A DNA stretch of 31,132 nt from Candidatus Omnitrophota bacterium (lineage in GTDB: Bacteria; Omnitrophota; Gorgyraeia; Gygaellales; JAHJCI01), in the NCBI GenBank assembly GCA_016783355.1, contig JADHWR010000006.1:1-31132 (forward strand), given 5' to 3'. How positions within the stretch are numbered: position 1 is the stretch's first letter; every line of letters begins with the position of its first letter. The notes below the pieces were generated by a model. It was not told the origin of the DNA. It made no database searches and saw nothing but the letters and a program-made list of their open reading frames with translations. The translations under genes were made by a program, and so were the position numbers. Shown piece by piece: positions 1 to 7,893 of this stretch.

Positions 1-1
1 A

Positions 2-190
2 GTGAATGACGGAACTGACCGTAAGGGAATTCCGTCAAATGAACGAGTCGTAAACCCCGTTCGAAGTAAGACGCCAGGGGCGACTGCCCCGCCAAATTCC
101 GTGGCGGGGACTTCGAACGGGGTAAACCGTAGCAGACGGCGAAAGATTTCAGCGCTGGGAATAAAAATTTTCATTCTGTTAATAGTATAG
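2..190 (+). CDS. Doubtful short ORF built around a palindromic repeat, possibly the 3' end of a longer gene
   Basis: A plus-strand frame starting at GTG and giving 62 residues. It may continue leftward beyond the window, as no upstream stop or ribosome site can be seen. Residues 18-42 are the translation of a palindromic repeat (PVRSK...GTSNGVN). The tail, RRRKISALG followed by a short hydrophobic run, resembles nothing I recognise. It is the only plus-strand reading frame in the left 28 kb that I keep, because its repeat is read in the same frame as the copies in aspS, lpd and the amidase gene. It could equally be a non-coding remnant. Confidence 0.2.
   Translation: MNDGTDRKGIPSNERVVNPVRSKTPGATAPPNSVAGTSNGVNRSRRRKISALGIKIFILLIV
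54..123 (+). repeat. PVRSK palindromic element, copy 1
   Basis: A 70-bp element bounded by perfect 14-bp inverted ends, ACCCCGTTCGAAGT (54-67) and ACTTCGAACGGGGT (110-123). An inner stem pairs CCCCGCCA (87-94) with TGGCGGGG (102-109). Near-identical copies lie at 10633-10699, 13373-13442 and 23238-23307. Read on the plus strand it encodes PVRSKTPGATAPP...GTSNGV. Confidence 0.9.
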
Positions 191-240
191 AATTATGCAC
201 ACCCTAAATCAAGGACTTAGCGAGAACCATCCCCCTAGTT

Positions 241-1422
241 TTATACAGTAAAAAGCACCTCATCTAAAATAGAAACTGCTTGGTCAATCTGCTTCTTGGT
301 AATATTTAAAGCGGGCATAACCCGTAAGACATTTTCGTGAGTGCAATTAATCAATAGTCCTCTTTTTATACATTCATCAACTATAAAATTGCAGTTTTTA
401 TTTAGCTCCACCCCAATCATCAAGCCTAAACCGCGAACCTCTTTGATAAGCGGGTATTTCTCCTTTAACTTAAGTAAGCATCCTTTTAGATATTCGCCTA
501 AATCCTGTGTGTTCTTTAAGAGCTTCTCCTTCTGGATTACAGTCAAAACCGCAAGGGCTGCTTTACAGATTACTGGCCCACCACCAAAGGTAGAAGCGTG
601 TGTTCCGGGGCCGAGAATATCAGCAATATCCCTTCTTACCAGCATTGCTCCAATGGGAAGGCCTCCCCCTAATGCCTTTGCCAGGGTTATAATGTGAGGA
701 ATGATACCATAATGCTCATAAGCAAACCTTCTTCCTGTTCGACCAATGCCTGTTTGTACTTCATCAATAATAAATAATAACTTCTTCTCCTCGCATAATT
801 TATGCAATGCGAGAACAAAATCCTTCTGGGCAAGATTTACCCCGCCTTCACCCTGAACCAACTCTAACATTACAGCTACTGTCTTGTCGTTAACTGCTGC
901 TTTAACCTCTTCTAAATTATTAAAGGCGACTGTCTTAAACCCCAAAGGTAAAGGCTCAAAGCCGGATTTATACTTCTCTTGTCCTGTTGCTGCCAACGAT
1001 GCCAATGTGCGGCCGTGAAAGGAGTTACTGAAACTAATTATTTCATATCTTCCTTTACCAAATCTTCGACTGAATTTAATCGCTGCCTCATTTGCTTCTG
1101 TTCCAGAATTACAGAAAAATACCTTGAAGCGCGAGCTTGTCCAAAAATCCAATTCCCTTGCCAACTTTGCTTGTGGAATATGATAAAAATTATTGGGAAT
1201 AAAAATGAGTTTGGAAATCTGGTCTCGAACAGCAGACATTACCTTAGGATGACAGTGCCCGAGGTTTCCTACTCCCCAGCCGGGAAAAAAATCTAAATAT
1301 CGCCTGTTGTGAATATCCCAAAGATAGCTACCCTTGCCTTTAACAAAAATCAAAGGCTGCTTTGTATAGGTGGGTACTATATGATTATCGTAGGCCTCAA
1401 ATATTTCTCGCAATTTCATCAT
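241..1422 (-). CDS. argD: Acetylornithine aminotransferase (ArgD)
   Basis: PLP-dependent class III aminotransferase of 393 residues, the usual family length. It moves an amino group from glutamate to N-acetylglutamate 5-semialdehyde, giving N2-acetylornithine, in the cytoplasm. NSGTEAN at 105-111 binds the cofactor phosphate, IIDEVQTG near 218-225 supplies Asp220 for the pyridine nitrogen, and Lys249 in LAKALGGGLPIG is the Schiff-base lysine. It is the last gene of argC-argJ-argB-argD and starts 20 nt after the argB stop. Two ATG codons stand in tandem at the start and no clear Shine-Dalgarno is visible, so translation may depend on read-through from argB. An ornithine/succinyl-ornithine aminotransferase role cannot be excluded from sequence, but the operon favours ArgD. 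Confidence 0.95.
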   Translation of the reverse strand: MMKLREIFEAYDNHIVPTYTKQPLIFVKGKGSYLWDIHNRRYLDFFPGWGVGNLGHCHPKVMSAVRDQISKLIFIPNNFYHIPQAKLARELDFWTSSRFKVFFCNSGTEANEAAIKFSRRFGKGRYEIISFSNSFHGRTLASLAATGQEKYKSGFEPLPLGFKTVAFNNLEEVKAAVNDKTVAVMLELVQGEGGVNLAQKDFVLALHKLCEEKKLLFIIDEVQTGIGRTGRRFAYEHYGIIPHIITLAKALGGGLPIGAMLVRRDIADILGPGTHASTFGGGPVICKAALAVLTVIQKEKLLKNTQDLGEYLKGCLLKLKEKYPLIKEVRGLGLMIGVELNKNCNFIVDECIKRGLLINCTHENVLRVMPALNITKKQIDQAVSILDEVLFTV

Positions 1423-1442
1423 TGATTAACGGACTAAACGGG

Positions 1443-2297
1443 CTAACGGGCAATCTCTGTCCCAATTCCTTCATCCGTAAATATTTCTAAAAGAAGGGCG
1501 TGGGCAACTCCTGCATTAATAATATGTGCCTTTTTCACGCCTGATTGTATTGCCTCAATACAAGAACTAACTTTAGGAATCATGCCCTCCTGAATTACCT
1601 TATCTTTAATCAAGCTCTTTGCCTCTCCTGTATTTAAAGTAGAAATGAAAGAAGAGGAATCTTGCGAATTACGCATTACGCCTTTTACATTGGTTAATAA
1701 AATAAATTTCTCTGCCAATAGATTTGAGGCAACAAAAGATGCAACCTCATCGGCGTTCACGTTATAAACCTTATTATTCGGCCCACGCCCCATTGGGCAA
1801 ATTACCAAAATATCCGCACGATTATTCGATTCTAATAAAAACTTTTTATTTATACTTACAATCTTACCGACCAGACCCAGGTCAACACTCGCCTTCTTCT
1901 TTTTCACGCAAATAAGCTTGTTTTCCTTACCGCTTAAGCCTAAGACCTTACCCCCAAAGTTACTAATCTCTTTGATAATCAGATTATTTAATTTATTTAA
2001 TTCATCTTCGACAACCCTCAGTGTCTCTTTGTCCGTAACGCGCATCCCATCAATGAATTCCGTATCTTTGCCAGAGCCCCGCATACGGTCACTAATATTT
2101 GGTCCGCCGCCATGAACAAGGATAATCTTTACCCCCACCAAACTCAAAAAGACTATATCCTTCAAAACTTGTTTGCGAATTCTACCTTCACCTAAGATGC
2201 TGCCTCCATATTTTATGACAAAGATGCTATTGCGGAATTTTGTAATGTAAGGCAGGGCCTCAATTAAAACATCTGCTTTCTTAATCGCTTCTTCCAT
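1443..2297 (-). CDS. argB: Acetylglutamate kinase (ArgB)
   Basis: Amino-acid kinase family enzyme of 284 residues that phosphorylates N-acetylglutamate with ATP, the second step of arginine synthesis. IKYGGS near 28-33 provides the catalytic Lys29. HGGGP at 62-66 is the phosphate/substrate loop, GMRVTD at 84-89 lines the substrate site, and NVNADEVAS is the typical C-terminal-half motif. It lies 14 nt after argJ, with a weak GGTGG just ahead of the ATG. The N-terminal helix (EEAIKKADVLIEALPYI) resembles that of hexameric, arginine-inhibited ArgB enzymes. Feedback inhibition is therefore possible but is inferred only from that helix. Confidence 0.95.
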   Translation of the reverse strand: MEEAIKKADVLIEALPYITKFRNSIFVIKYGGSILGEGRIRKQVLKDIVFLSLVGVKIILVHGGGPNISDRMRGSGKDTEFIDGMRVTDKETLRVVEDELNKLNNLIIKEISNFGGKVLGLSGKENKLICVKKKKASVDLGLVGKIVSINKKFLLESNNRADILVICPMGRGPNNKVYNVNADEVASFVASNLLAEKFILLTNVKGVMRNSQDSSSFISTLNTGEAKSLIKDKVIQEGMIPKVSSCIEAIQSGVKKAHIINAGVAHALLLEIFTDEGIGTEIAR

Positions 2298-2311
2298 TTA
2301 CCACCCGGCAA

Positions 2312-3463
2312 TTAACTATATCGTGCATTTATCTTAACATACTCCGGCGTGAGGTCTGAGGTATAAATTACTGCCTCACACTTACCGCGGTTAAGCTCAA
2401 CCACAACATAAATATCTTTCCTGATTAAAGGGCTTACCTTTATCTTCAGATTCCCCTCTTTTGCATCTACGCCGCTTGAGCCTATTGCTGCCACAATCCG
2501 CCCCAGATTGCGATTCTTTCCATATGCTGCTGTTTTAAATAAATTAGAGTTGGCGATAGCTAAGGCGGTTCTCCTTGCCTCTTCTACGCTTCTGGCCTGC
2601 CTCACTCTGATTTCAATAAACTTTGTTGCGCCTTCAGCATCTTTTATAATCATCTTTGCCAAATTAAGGCAAACATATTTTAATTGCTGGGAGAATCTTT
2701 CAAAATAGGCGTCATTTTCTCTAATCAATGGATTTGCCGCCGTGCAATTGGCTAACATCAAAACTGTATCATTTGTACTCATACAGCCATCCACGGTTAT
2801 GCAATTAAAGGAATTATCTACTGCATACTTTAAAGCAGCATCTAATGCCGCCTGGCTAATATTGGCATCTGTTAATAAAAAAGAGAGCATTGTTGCCCGC
2901 GCACCAATCTTGACATAATCCAAATCCGGGGCAATCATTCCTGCGCCCTTAGCAAATCCGCAAATCGTAATCGCTTTATTCTTAATTTTTAATCTTGCTG
3001 AGCTTATCTTAACTCTTGTATCCGTCGTCTGGATTGCTTTGGCTGCCTTTAATAAACCACGGGGATTTAAGCCTTTAACTAATAACGGCGCTGCTTTTTT
3101 AATCTTTTCGCCAGGCAAAACCTTTCCAATGATTCCTGTGGAAGCAATGAGTAAATTCTCTTCTTTTATATCAAGCAGGCGGGCGACATCTTTTAGTACT
3201 CTGTATGTTCTATTTAACCCGCTTTTGCCGTTAAAACAGTTGGCATTTCCGCTATTTACAATTATCCCGTGAAAACCTGAATGCTGCCTAAGGAGCTTGG
3301 CGCTTGCCTTTACTGAATAAGATGTAATCTTATTTTTGGTGAATAATCCTGCTGCCTTTGCTGGTTTCTGCGAAAAGATTAAAGCAAGGTCTGGCCGGTT
3401 AAATTTCTTGATTCCAGAGGCAACGGCATTTGCCTTAAATCCTTGCGGAAGACTCAAAATCAT
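2312..3463 (-). CDS. argJ: Bifunctional glutamate N-acetyltransferase / ornithine acetyltransferase (ArgJ)
   Basis: 383-residue N-terminal nucleophile hydrolase that transfers acetyl from N-acetylornithine to glutamate, so the pathway recycles its acetyl group and needs no argE here. The precursor normally cleaves itself before the Thr of an ATML motif. That motif is present with Thr191 (ATMLSFLLTDANI). NSGNAN at 70-75 and STGIIG at 108-113 form the oxyanion region. Between GMIAP and ATML there are ten residues (DLDYVKIGAR), where most family members I know have about two. The start overlaps the argC stop as ATGA, which implies translational coupling. Whether it is monofunctional or bifunctional cannot be read from sequence. 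Confidence 0.94.
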   Translation of the reverse strand: MILSLPQGFKANAVASGIKKFNRPDLALIFSQKPAKAAGLFTKNKITSYSVKASAKLLRQHSGFHGIIVNSGNANCFNGKSGLNRTYRVLKDVARLLDIKEENLLIASTGIIGKVLPGEKIKKAAPLLVKGLNPRGLLKAAKAIQTTDTRVKISSARLKIKNKAITICGFAKGAGMIAPDLDYVKIGARATMLSFLLTDANISQAALDAALKYAVDNSFNCITVDGCMSTNDTVLMLANCTAANPLIRENDAYFERFSQQLKYVCLNLAKMIIKDAEGATKFIEIRVRQARSVEEARRTALAIANSNLFKTAAYGKNRNLGRIVAAIGSSGVDAKEGNLKIKVSPLIRKDIYVVVELNRGKCEAVIYTSDLTPEYVKINARYS

Positions 3464-4488
3464 ATCAAGCCCATTGTCTCAGGAAAACCATACATTATAT
3501 TCATATTCTGTACTGCCTGACCACTGGCGCCCTTGATTAAATTATCAATTGCACTAAAAACAATGATTAATTCTTGCTTGGGAAATACCCTGATCGCAAT
3601 ATCGCAAAAATTAGTATAAACTACATCCTTTAAAGAAGGCAGGTCGTCTTTCTCTTTTATCCTTACGAACGGCTCATTTTTATAGAACCTCTTATAGAGC
3701 TCAATTAAGTTTTGCGGTTTTCGTTTTTCGCTTTGAGTTTGCTTAATATATATCGTCTCCATTATTCCTCGATTGAGAGGAATTAAATGGGGAACAAAAT
3801 TAATCTTTATGGAGCGGCCGCATAAAGCGGATAATTCCTGATTGATTTCAGGAATGTGCTGATGGGTATTTATCTTGTAAGGTCGCGCATCTTCATTTAC
3901 TTCTGAAAAGAAATAAGGCAAACTCCCCCTTCTGCCGGCACCCGTTGCTCCTGATTTAGCATCAACAATAATTGTATCAGTTGCAGCACTATTCAAACCA
4001 ATCAGGGGGGCCAATGCCAGGATTACTCCTGTTGGATAACAGCCGGGGTTAGCAATGAATCTTGCTTTTTTAATTTTGTTGCGATATAACTCCGCAAGTC
4101 CATAAACTGCCTTCTTGAGATTATTTTTATCCTTGTGCTTTACCCGATAAAAGATCTCGTATGTTTTTGTATTCTTCAGACGATAATCCGCGCTTAAATC
4201 AATTATATGCTTATTAACACGAAGTAGATAGGGTGCGAAATTCATCGAAACCGTATGGGGAAGAGCCAAAAATATCAAATCGCAAAGAGCACCTGCTTTT
4301 TTAATATCCGGTGGCTCACAAATCAAATTAATTCTTTTCTTAAACTTAGGAAAAATCTCAGCGATAGGTAAAGGTGTCTCAATCTTTGCTGCAAGGTAAG
4401 TAATACGAACCTCTGGATGTCGTAAAAGAATGGATATTAACTCTTCTCCTGTATAACCAGTAGCTCCGATTATGCCGACATTTAACAT
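3460..4488 (-). CDS. argC: N-acetyl-gamma-glutamyl-phosphate reductase (ArgC)
   Basis: NADPH-dependent reductase that converts N-acetylglutamyl phosphate to the semialdehyde. IGATGYTGEEL at the N terminus is the dinucleotide-binding loop and NPGCYPTG carries the catalytic cysteine (Cys150 from the chosen start). I take the ATG at 4488 (MLNVGIIG, 342 residues) and not the in-frame GTG at 4500, because GGGGGT lies just upstream and homologues begin this way. It is the first gene of the arg operon, with a strong promoter 27 nt upstream. Near residues 251-260 a charged stretch, TQSEKRKPQN, resembles the KRKAQ repeat inserted in pdxA and may be of the same repetitive origin. Confidence 0.95.
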   Translation of the reverse strand: MLNVGIIGATGYTGEELISILLRHPEVRITYLAAKIETPLPIAEIFPKFKKRINLICEPPDIKKAGALCDLIFLALPHTVSMNFAPYLLRVNKHIIDLSADYRLKNTKTYEIFYRVKHKDKNNLKKAVYGLAELYRNKIKKARFIANPGCYPTGVILALAPLIGLNSAATDTIIVDAKSGATGAGRRGSLPYFFSEVNEDARPYKINTHQHIPEINQELSALCGRSIKINFVPHLIPLNRGIMETIYIKQTQSEKRKPQNLIELYKRFYKNEPFVRIKEKDDLPSLKDVVYTNFCDIAIRVFPKQELIIVFSAIDNLIKGASGQAVQNMNIMYGFPETMGLI

Positions 4489-4514
4489 AAAAACCCCCAC
4501 ACCTTTAAATATAT

Positions 4515-4542
4515 ATTATATATTCTAAAAGTGCGGGGTCAA
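4515..4542 (-). promoter_or_regulatory. Sigma70-type promoter of the argCJBD operon
   Basis: Read on the minus strand: TTGACC (4537-4542), a 16-bp spacer, then TATAAT (4515-4520). Transcription would begin near 4508, leaving a leader of about 20 nt that contains GGGGGT ahead of the argC ATG. No ARG-box-like palindrome is evident. Confidence 0.75.
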
Positions 4543-4568
4543 TACTTTTTTCGTCGAGAGAAAAAATT

Positions 4569-4973
4569 TTATCTTTTAGTCCACTGGAACCGTTTGCGTG
4601 CTCCTTTTTGACCGTATTTCTTGCGCTCCTTCATCCGCGGATCACGCCTCAGTAGCCCCTCTTTTTTTAAAATTGGCCTCAGTGCGGGGTCTATTAAAAT
4701 TAGTGCTCGTGATATCGCCAGAGACAAGGCCTCTGCCTGACCACTGAATCCACCACCTCTAATCCGGACAGAAATATCATATTTCTCTAAGCTATCTGTT
4801 AACTCCAGGGGTATCTTAATCATAATCCTATGTATCTCTTGCAAAAAATACTTCTCCAAGGGAGCCTTATTAACAAAAATCTTCCCTTCTCCCGGCGTAA
4901 GCCAAACCTGCGCTATTGCTTCCTTGCGTCTGCCTACAGTATTATATTGTGTTGTATCTGTATTTTTATTCAT
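4569..4973 (-). CDS. rpsI: Ribosomal protein uS9 (RpsI)
   Basis: 134-residue 30S subunit protein. The N-terminal GRRKEAIAQVWL and the basic C-terminal tail KKYGQKGARKRFQWTKR, which reaches toward the P-site tRNA, are diagnostic. The start codon shares one base with the rplM stop (TAATG) and no Shine-Dalgarno is visible, so it is probably translated by re-initiation after L13. The rplM-rpsI pairing is nearly universal in bacteria. Confidence 0.97.
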   Translation of the reverse strand: MNKNTDTTQYNTVGRRKEAIAQVWLTPGEGKIFVNKAPLEKYFLQEIHRIMIKIPLELTDSLEKYDISVRIRGGGFSGQAEALSLAISRALILIDPALRPILKKEGLLRRDPRMKERKKYGQKGARKRFQWTKR

Positions 4974-5401
4974 TAAAGCATTGGTATTGGCTTAGAGGCC
5001 GGCTGTCTAAATTTATGATCGGCATACACCATTAATTTCTTAATCGTCCTTCTGCCCAGGGGCCCAGAAGGTAACATTCGCTTTACAGCAAGCCGAAAAA
5101 CCATCTCTGGCTTTTTTTTCATAAACTCCCTTAAGGATAATTCCTTCTGTCCGCCAGGATAGCCGGAAAAACGATAGTAAATCTTATCATCCATCTTTTT
5201 GCCCGTTACCTTAACCTGTGCCGCATTAATCACGATTACACCATCGCCTGTATCCAAATGCGGGCTAAATATAACCTTATGCTTTCCGCGTAATATCCGG
5301 GCAACCTGGCTGGCAAGCCTGCCTAGGATCTTATTGCTTGCATCTACTAAATACCAGTTTCTTTTAATCTCTTCTTTTTTTGGAATATATGTTTTTTTCA
5401 T
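4973..5401 (-). CDS. rplM: Ribosomal protein uL13 (RplM)
   Basis: 50S assembly protein. From the ATG at 5401 it is 142 residues, the standard length, with WYLVDASNKILGRLAS, the central HLDTGDGVIVINA stretch and PSGPLGRR. An in-frame ATG at 5473, overlapping the recO stop as ATGA, would add 24 residues unlike any L13. I reject it, though coupling to recO is possible. A promoter (5412-5439) lies so close that the mRNA 5' end would fall only a few bases before the ATG, and no Shine-Dalgarno precedes it. Confidence 0.95.
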   Translation of the reverse strand: MKKTYIPKKEEIKRNWYLVDASNKILGRLASQVARILRGKHKVIFSPHLDTGDGVIVINAAQVKVTGKKMDDKIYYRFSGYPGGQKELSLREFMKKKPEMVFRLAVKRMLPSGPLGRRTIKKLMVYADHKFRQPASKPIPML

Positions 5402-5411
5402 CAGTCTTAAG

Positions 5412-5439
5412 ATTATACCAAAATTATGAAAAAAAGCAA
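5412..5439 (-). promoter_or_regulatory. Promoter of rplM-rpsI, possibly giving a leaderless mRNA
   Basis: Minus-strand TTGCTT (5434-5439), a 16-bp spacer and a perfect TATAAT (5412-5417). With the start point usually 6-8 nt downstream, the transcript would begin at about 5404-5406, next to the rplM ATG at 5401. Confidence 0.6.
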
Positions 5440-5469
5440 ATTTTTTATATAGTACCTCCCCCCTTAACT

Positions 5470-6183
5470 TCATTTGACATGAAATTCCAAAAAAGCATTA
5501 ACGATGCGCTCTAACTCCTTTTTGATTTCCCAATTCATCCCTAAACGAAGGGCAGACTCGAAATTATTCCTCTCGATGTAAAGAATAGAGGCAATACTGC
5601 CACGAAAGATATTCCTTGCCTGATAATCACGCAGGCGACATCTTTCACAAATAAGCCCCCCTAATTTTAAGCTAAACTTCGCATTTCCTCTTATTTTATC
5701 ATTGCAGCAAATGCAAGAATCAAGATGCGGCCGGAAACCCACAAGGTCCAATAATTTAATCTTAAAGATAAGAAGGTATTTTTCCAAATCTCTAAGCTTT
5801 TCATTTTCCATAACGTCTAAAGAAGAGACTAAAAGCTGAAAAACTGCCTCATTCTTATCCTCTGCACAAGTCAAGAGATTTAAAAGTTCAACCACCCGAT
5901 ATGCCTTCTTTAATTTTTTTATATCCTTTTTAAGAACCGGATAATCTTTTCTTAAATCACACTGGCTGACAAGGTGTAAGGAACTCGTCCTGCTTTTATA
6001 AAATATTATTTCATTGAAAGTTAGTAAATCTAAATTACTGCCAAACTTAGGGGGTAGCTCTCTTGCCCCTTTTAAGATACCATTAATCCTTCCAAAATCA
6101 CGGGTATAGAAATCAATAATTACACTGGTCTGGCGGAAATTTTTTGTATTTAAGATGACGGCTTCACTTTTATAGAGAGGCAT
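5470..6183 (-). CDS. recO: DNA repair protein RecO
   Basis: 237-residue RecO, which works with RecR to load RecA on SSB-coated single-stranded DNA. The N-terminal OB-fold carries the family start (SEAVILNTKNFRQTS...GRINGILKGAR). A zinc-binding pair, C157xxC160 and C179xxC182, sits in the helical C-terminal part. AGGAG lies 8 nt before the ATG at 6183, which supports this start even though it lies 34 nt inside ybeY. The stop (TGA) touches an ATG in the rplM leader. Confidence 0.92.
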   Translation of the reverse strand: MPLYKSEAVILNTKNFRQTSVIIDFYTRDFGRINGILKGARELPPKFGSNLDLLTFNEIIFYKSRTSSLHLVSQCDLRKDYPVLKKDIKKLKKAYRVVELLNLLTCAEDKNEAVFQLLVSSLDVMENEKLRDLEKYLLIFKIKLLDLVGFRPHLDSCICCNDKIRGNAKFSLKLGGLICERCRLRDYQARNIFRGSIASILYIERNNFESALRLGMNWEIKKELERIVNAFLEFHVK

Positions 6184-6578
6184 CTTAAGAGCTCCTTTTC
6201 TCGCCTTTGCATTGTCCGTTTTTCTCTTTGAGTCTTGTCTTTATAGCCGGCTAAATGAAGCAGCGCGTGAATCAGATAAAGGTCAATTTCATAATCAGAT
6301 TTAGTTTTAAAAATACGGGCGTTTTCTTGTGCCTTCTCCGAAGAGATAACGATATCAGCACTGTCACGGGAAACCTCAAAACAGAGCACATCAGTAGGCT
6401 CGTTCTTATTTAAGTATTGGCGATTTAGATTCCGGATGAACTCATTATCGGAATAAACAATGGTAATACTGTGCTTCTTTTTTAAATTTAATAACTCAAT
6501 GGCCTGAGAAACCAGTTCTCTAATTCTTTGTTTATTAATGGAGAGCTTATTTTGTCGATTTACGATAGAGATCTTCAC
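6150..6578 (-). CDS. ybeY: Endoribonuclease YbeY
   Basis: Metal-dependent RNase for 16S rRNA 3'-end maturation and ribosome quality control. NEPTDVLCFE corresponds to the usual TDVLSFP, and the metal site reads HALLHLAGYKD. Two of the three canonical histidines are present, and the third position, normally His in HGxLHLxGYDH, appears as Asp or shifted. I choose GTG at 6578 (VKISIVNRQ..., 142 residues, weak AAGG upstream). An in-frame GTG at 6602 would add eight residues (MSSIPKAA) without a ribosome site. It overlaps both neighbours, in the common order phoH - 7TM-HD - ybeY - recO. Confidence 0.9.
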   Translation of the reverse strand: MKISIVNRQNKLSINKQRIRELVSQAIELLNLKKKHSITIVYSDNEFIRNLNRQYLNKNEPTDVLCFEVSRDSADIVISSEKAQENARIFKTKSDYEIDLYLIHALLHLAGYKDKTQREKRTMQRREKELLRCLSIKVKPSS

Positions 6579-7893
6579 TGCTGCCTTGGGGATAGACGAC
6601 ACGCGTATGATACATACTGCTTAAAAGGTGGATGAAGCAATCGGCAATCTTTTCTAACTCTTTTAAAGATAAATCGCATTCATCAAGTTGACCATCAATA
6701 AATTTATTATTGATGATTTGGTGAACCATCTCTTCTATGCGATTCGCACTGGGATTTTTCAAAGCCCTTACACCTGCCTCCACAGAATCAGCTAAAAGCA
6801 CAATTGCAGTCTCTTTGGTTTTTGGTCTGGGGCCGGGATAACGAAACCCCTCTTCCTTAACGGCATCCCTATCCCTCTCACCCACAAGTGCACGTTGATA
6901 AAAATAATACACTAAACTTGTTCCATGGTGCTGCCGGATAAAATCGATTATCGCCTGGTTTAATTTGTATTTACGTGCAAGAGTTTCTCCCTCCTTTACA
7001 TGATTGACAATAATCAGCTTACTCATAGAGGGCGAAAGCGAATCATGTTTATTTAAGCTTTGGGGTTGATTCTCACTAAAATATTCTGGCTTCTCTAACT
7101 TTCCGATGTCATGATAATAAGCGCCGATACGTGCTAATAATGCATTGGCGCCGATTGCCTCTGATGCTACCTCTGAAAGATTACCGACAATAAGACTATG
7201 GTGATATGTTCCTGATGCCTCAAGCATCATCCGGCGTAGAAGCGGATGATTAAAATCGGCCAATTCTAAAAGGCTAATATTGGTAATCCGTGTAAATAGA
7301 TATTCAAAAACCGGCAATACCCCTGTTACGATAATTGCGCAAACAACACCATTAATAAAAAGAATAATGTATGCATTTAATTCCGGCAGGATTTGGAAGT
7401 TGCGAAGAATCAGCCAGGTTATAACCTGGGCTAATCCGATAATAAAGCCGGCACTGACAATCTGCGCACGCCTGCGCACAGAAGGCAATAGAAGACATGA
7501 TAAAACTGAAGCGACCAAAAAAAGTATCGCAACATCTAAGCTATTAAATACAAAAGCTAAGGAAAGATTAGTTGCCAAAGCAACCAACAAAGTTACTACC
7601 ATATTCTGCCAGAGCAGTATACTCAACATTGAAACAATTGCGTAGGGAATAAAGATTATATTCAAATCCTTAAGATGCATGTGCCAGCCAATCGCAAAGA
7701 TAACTAAGAATAAAAGAAGTAATTTTAAGTAAGGGTGTTTGGCAATTCGGTTTTTTCTCTCCCAGGTCCTCAGGCAGATGTAAAGAACAACCAGAATTAA
7801 GGGGACTATTAGATTAACTCCCAGCGCATAACTAAGAATAAAGGGAATGGCAAAACCTATAATCCTGCTAAGTTTTATAAGCTTTTCTTTCAT
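6547..7893 (-). CDS. 7TM-HD family membrane phosphohydrolase (PgpH/YqfF-like)
   Basis: A membrane HD-domain protein of 448 residues. The N-terminal half has several hydrophobic segments (about residues 9-200), including a run of short helices typical of 7TMR-HD. The cytoplasmic HD domain follows: SGTYHHSL, then AYYHDIGK with the HD pair at His261-Asp262, then IRQHHGTSL and LLADSVEAG. Family members such as Listeria PgpH hydrolyse c-di-AMP, but they carry a large extracellular domain that is absent here, so the substrate is uncertain. I use the ATG at 7893 (MKEKLIKL). A TTG at 7911 is the upstream alternative. It overlaps phoH by 26 nt. Confidence 0.88.
   Translation of the reverse strand: MKEKLIKLSRIIGFAIPFILSYALGVNLIVPLILVVLYICLRTWERKNRIAKHPYLKLLLLFLVIFAIGWHMHLKDLNIIFIPYAIVSMLSILLWQNMVVTLLVALATNLSLAFVFNSLDVAILFLVASVLSCLLLPSVRRRAQIVSAGFIIGLAQVITWLILRNFQILPELNAYIILFINGVVCAIIVTGVLPVFEYLFTRITNISLLELADFNHPLLRRMMLEASGTYHHSLIVGNLSEVASEAIGANALLARIGAYYHDIGKLEKPEYFSENQPQSLNKHDSLSPSMSKLIIVNHVKEGETLARKYKLNQAIIDFIRQHHGTSLVYYFYQRALVGERDRDAVKEEGFRYPGPRPKTKETAIVLLADSVEAGVRALKNPSANRIEEMVHQIINNKFIDGQLDECDLSLKELEKIADCFIHLLSSMYHTRVVYPQGSSEDLYRKSTK

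Noticed and set aside
191..240. Terminator after argD
   Set aside because: No hairpin followed by a T-run is present on the minus strand after the argD stop.
5402..5473. 24-residue N-terminal extension of L13
   Set aside because: It is unlike any L13, has no ribosome site, and the 142-residue form matches the standard length. The region is better read as promoter.
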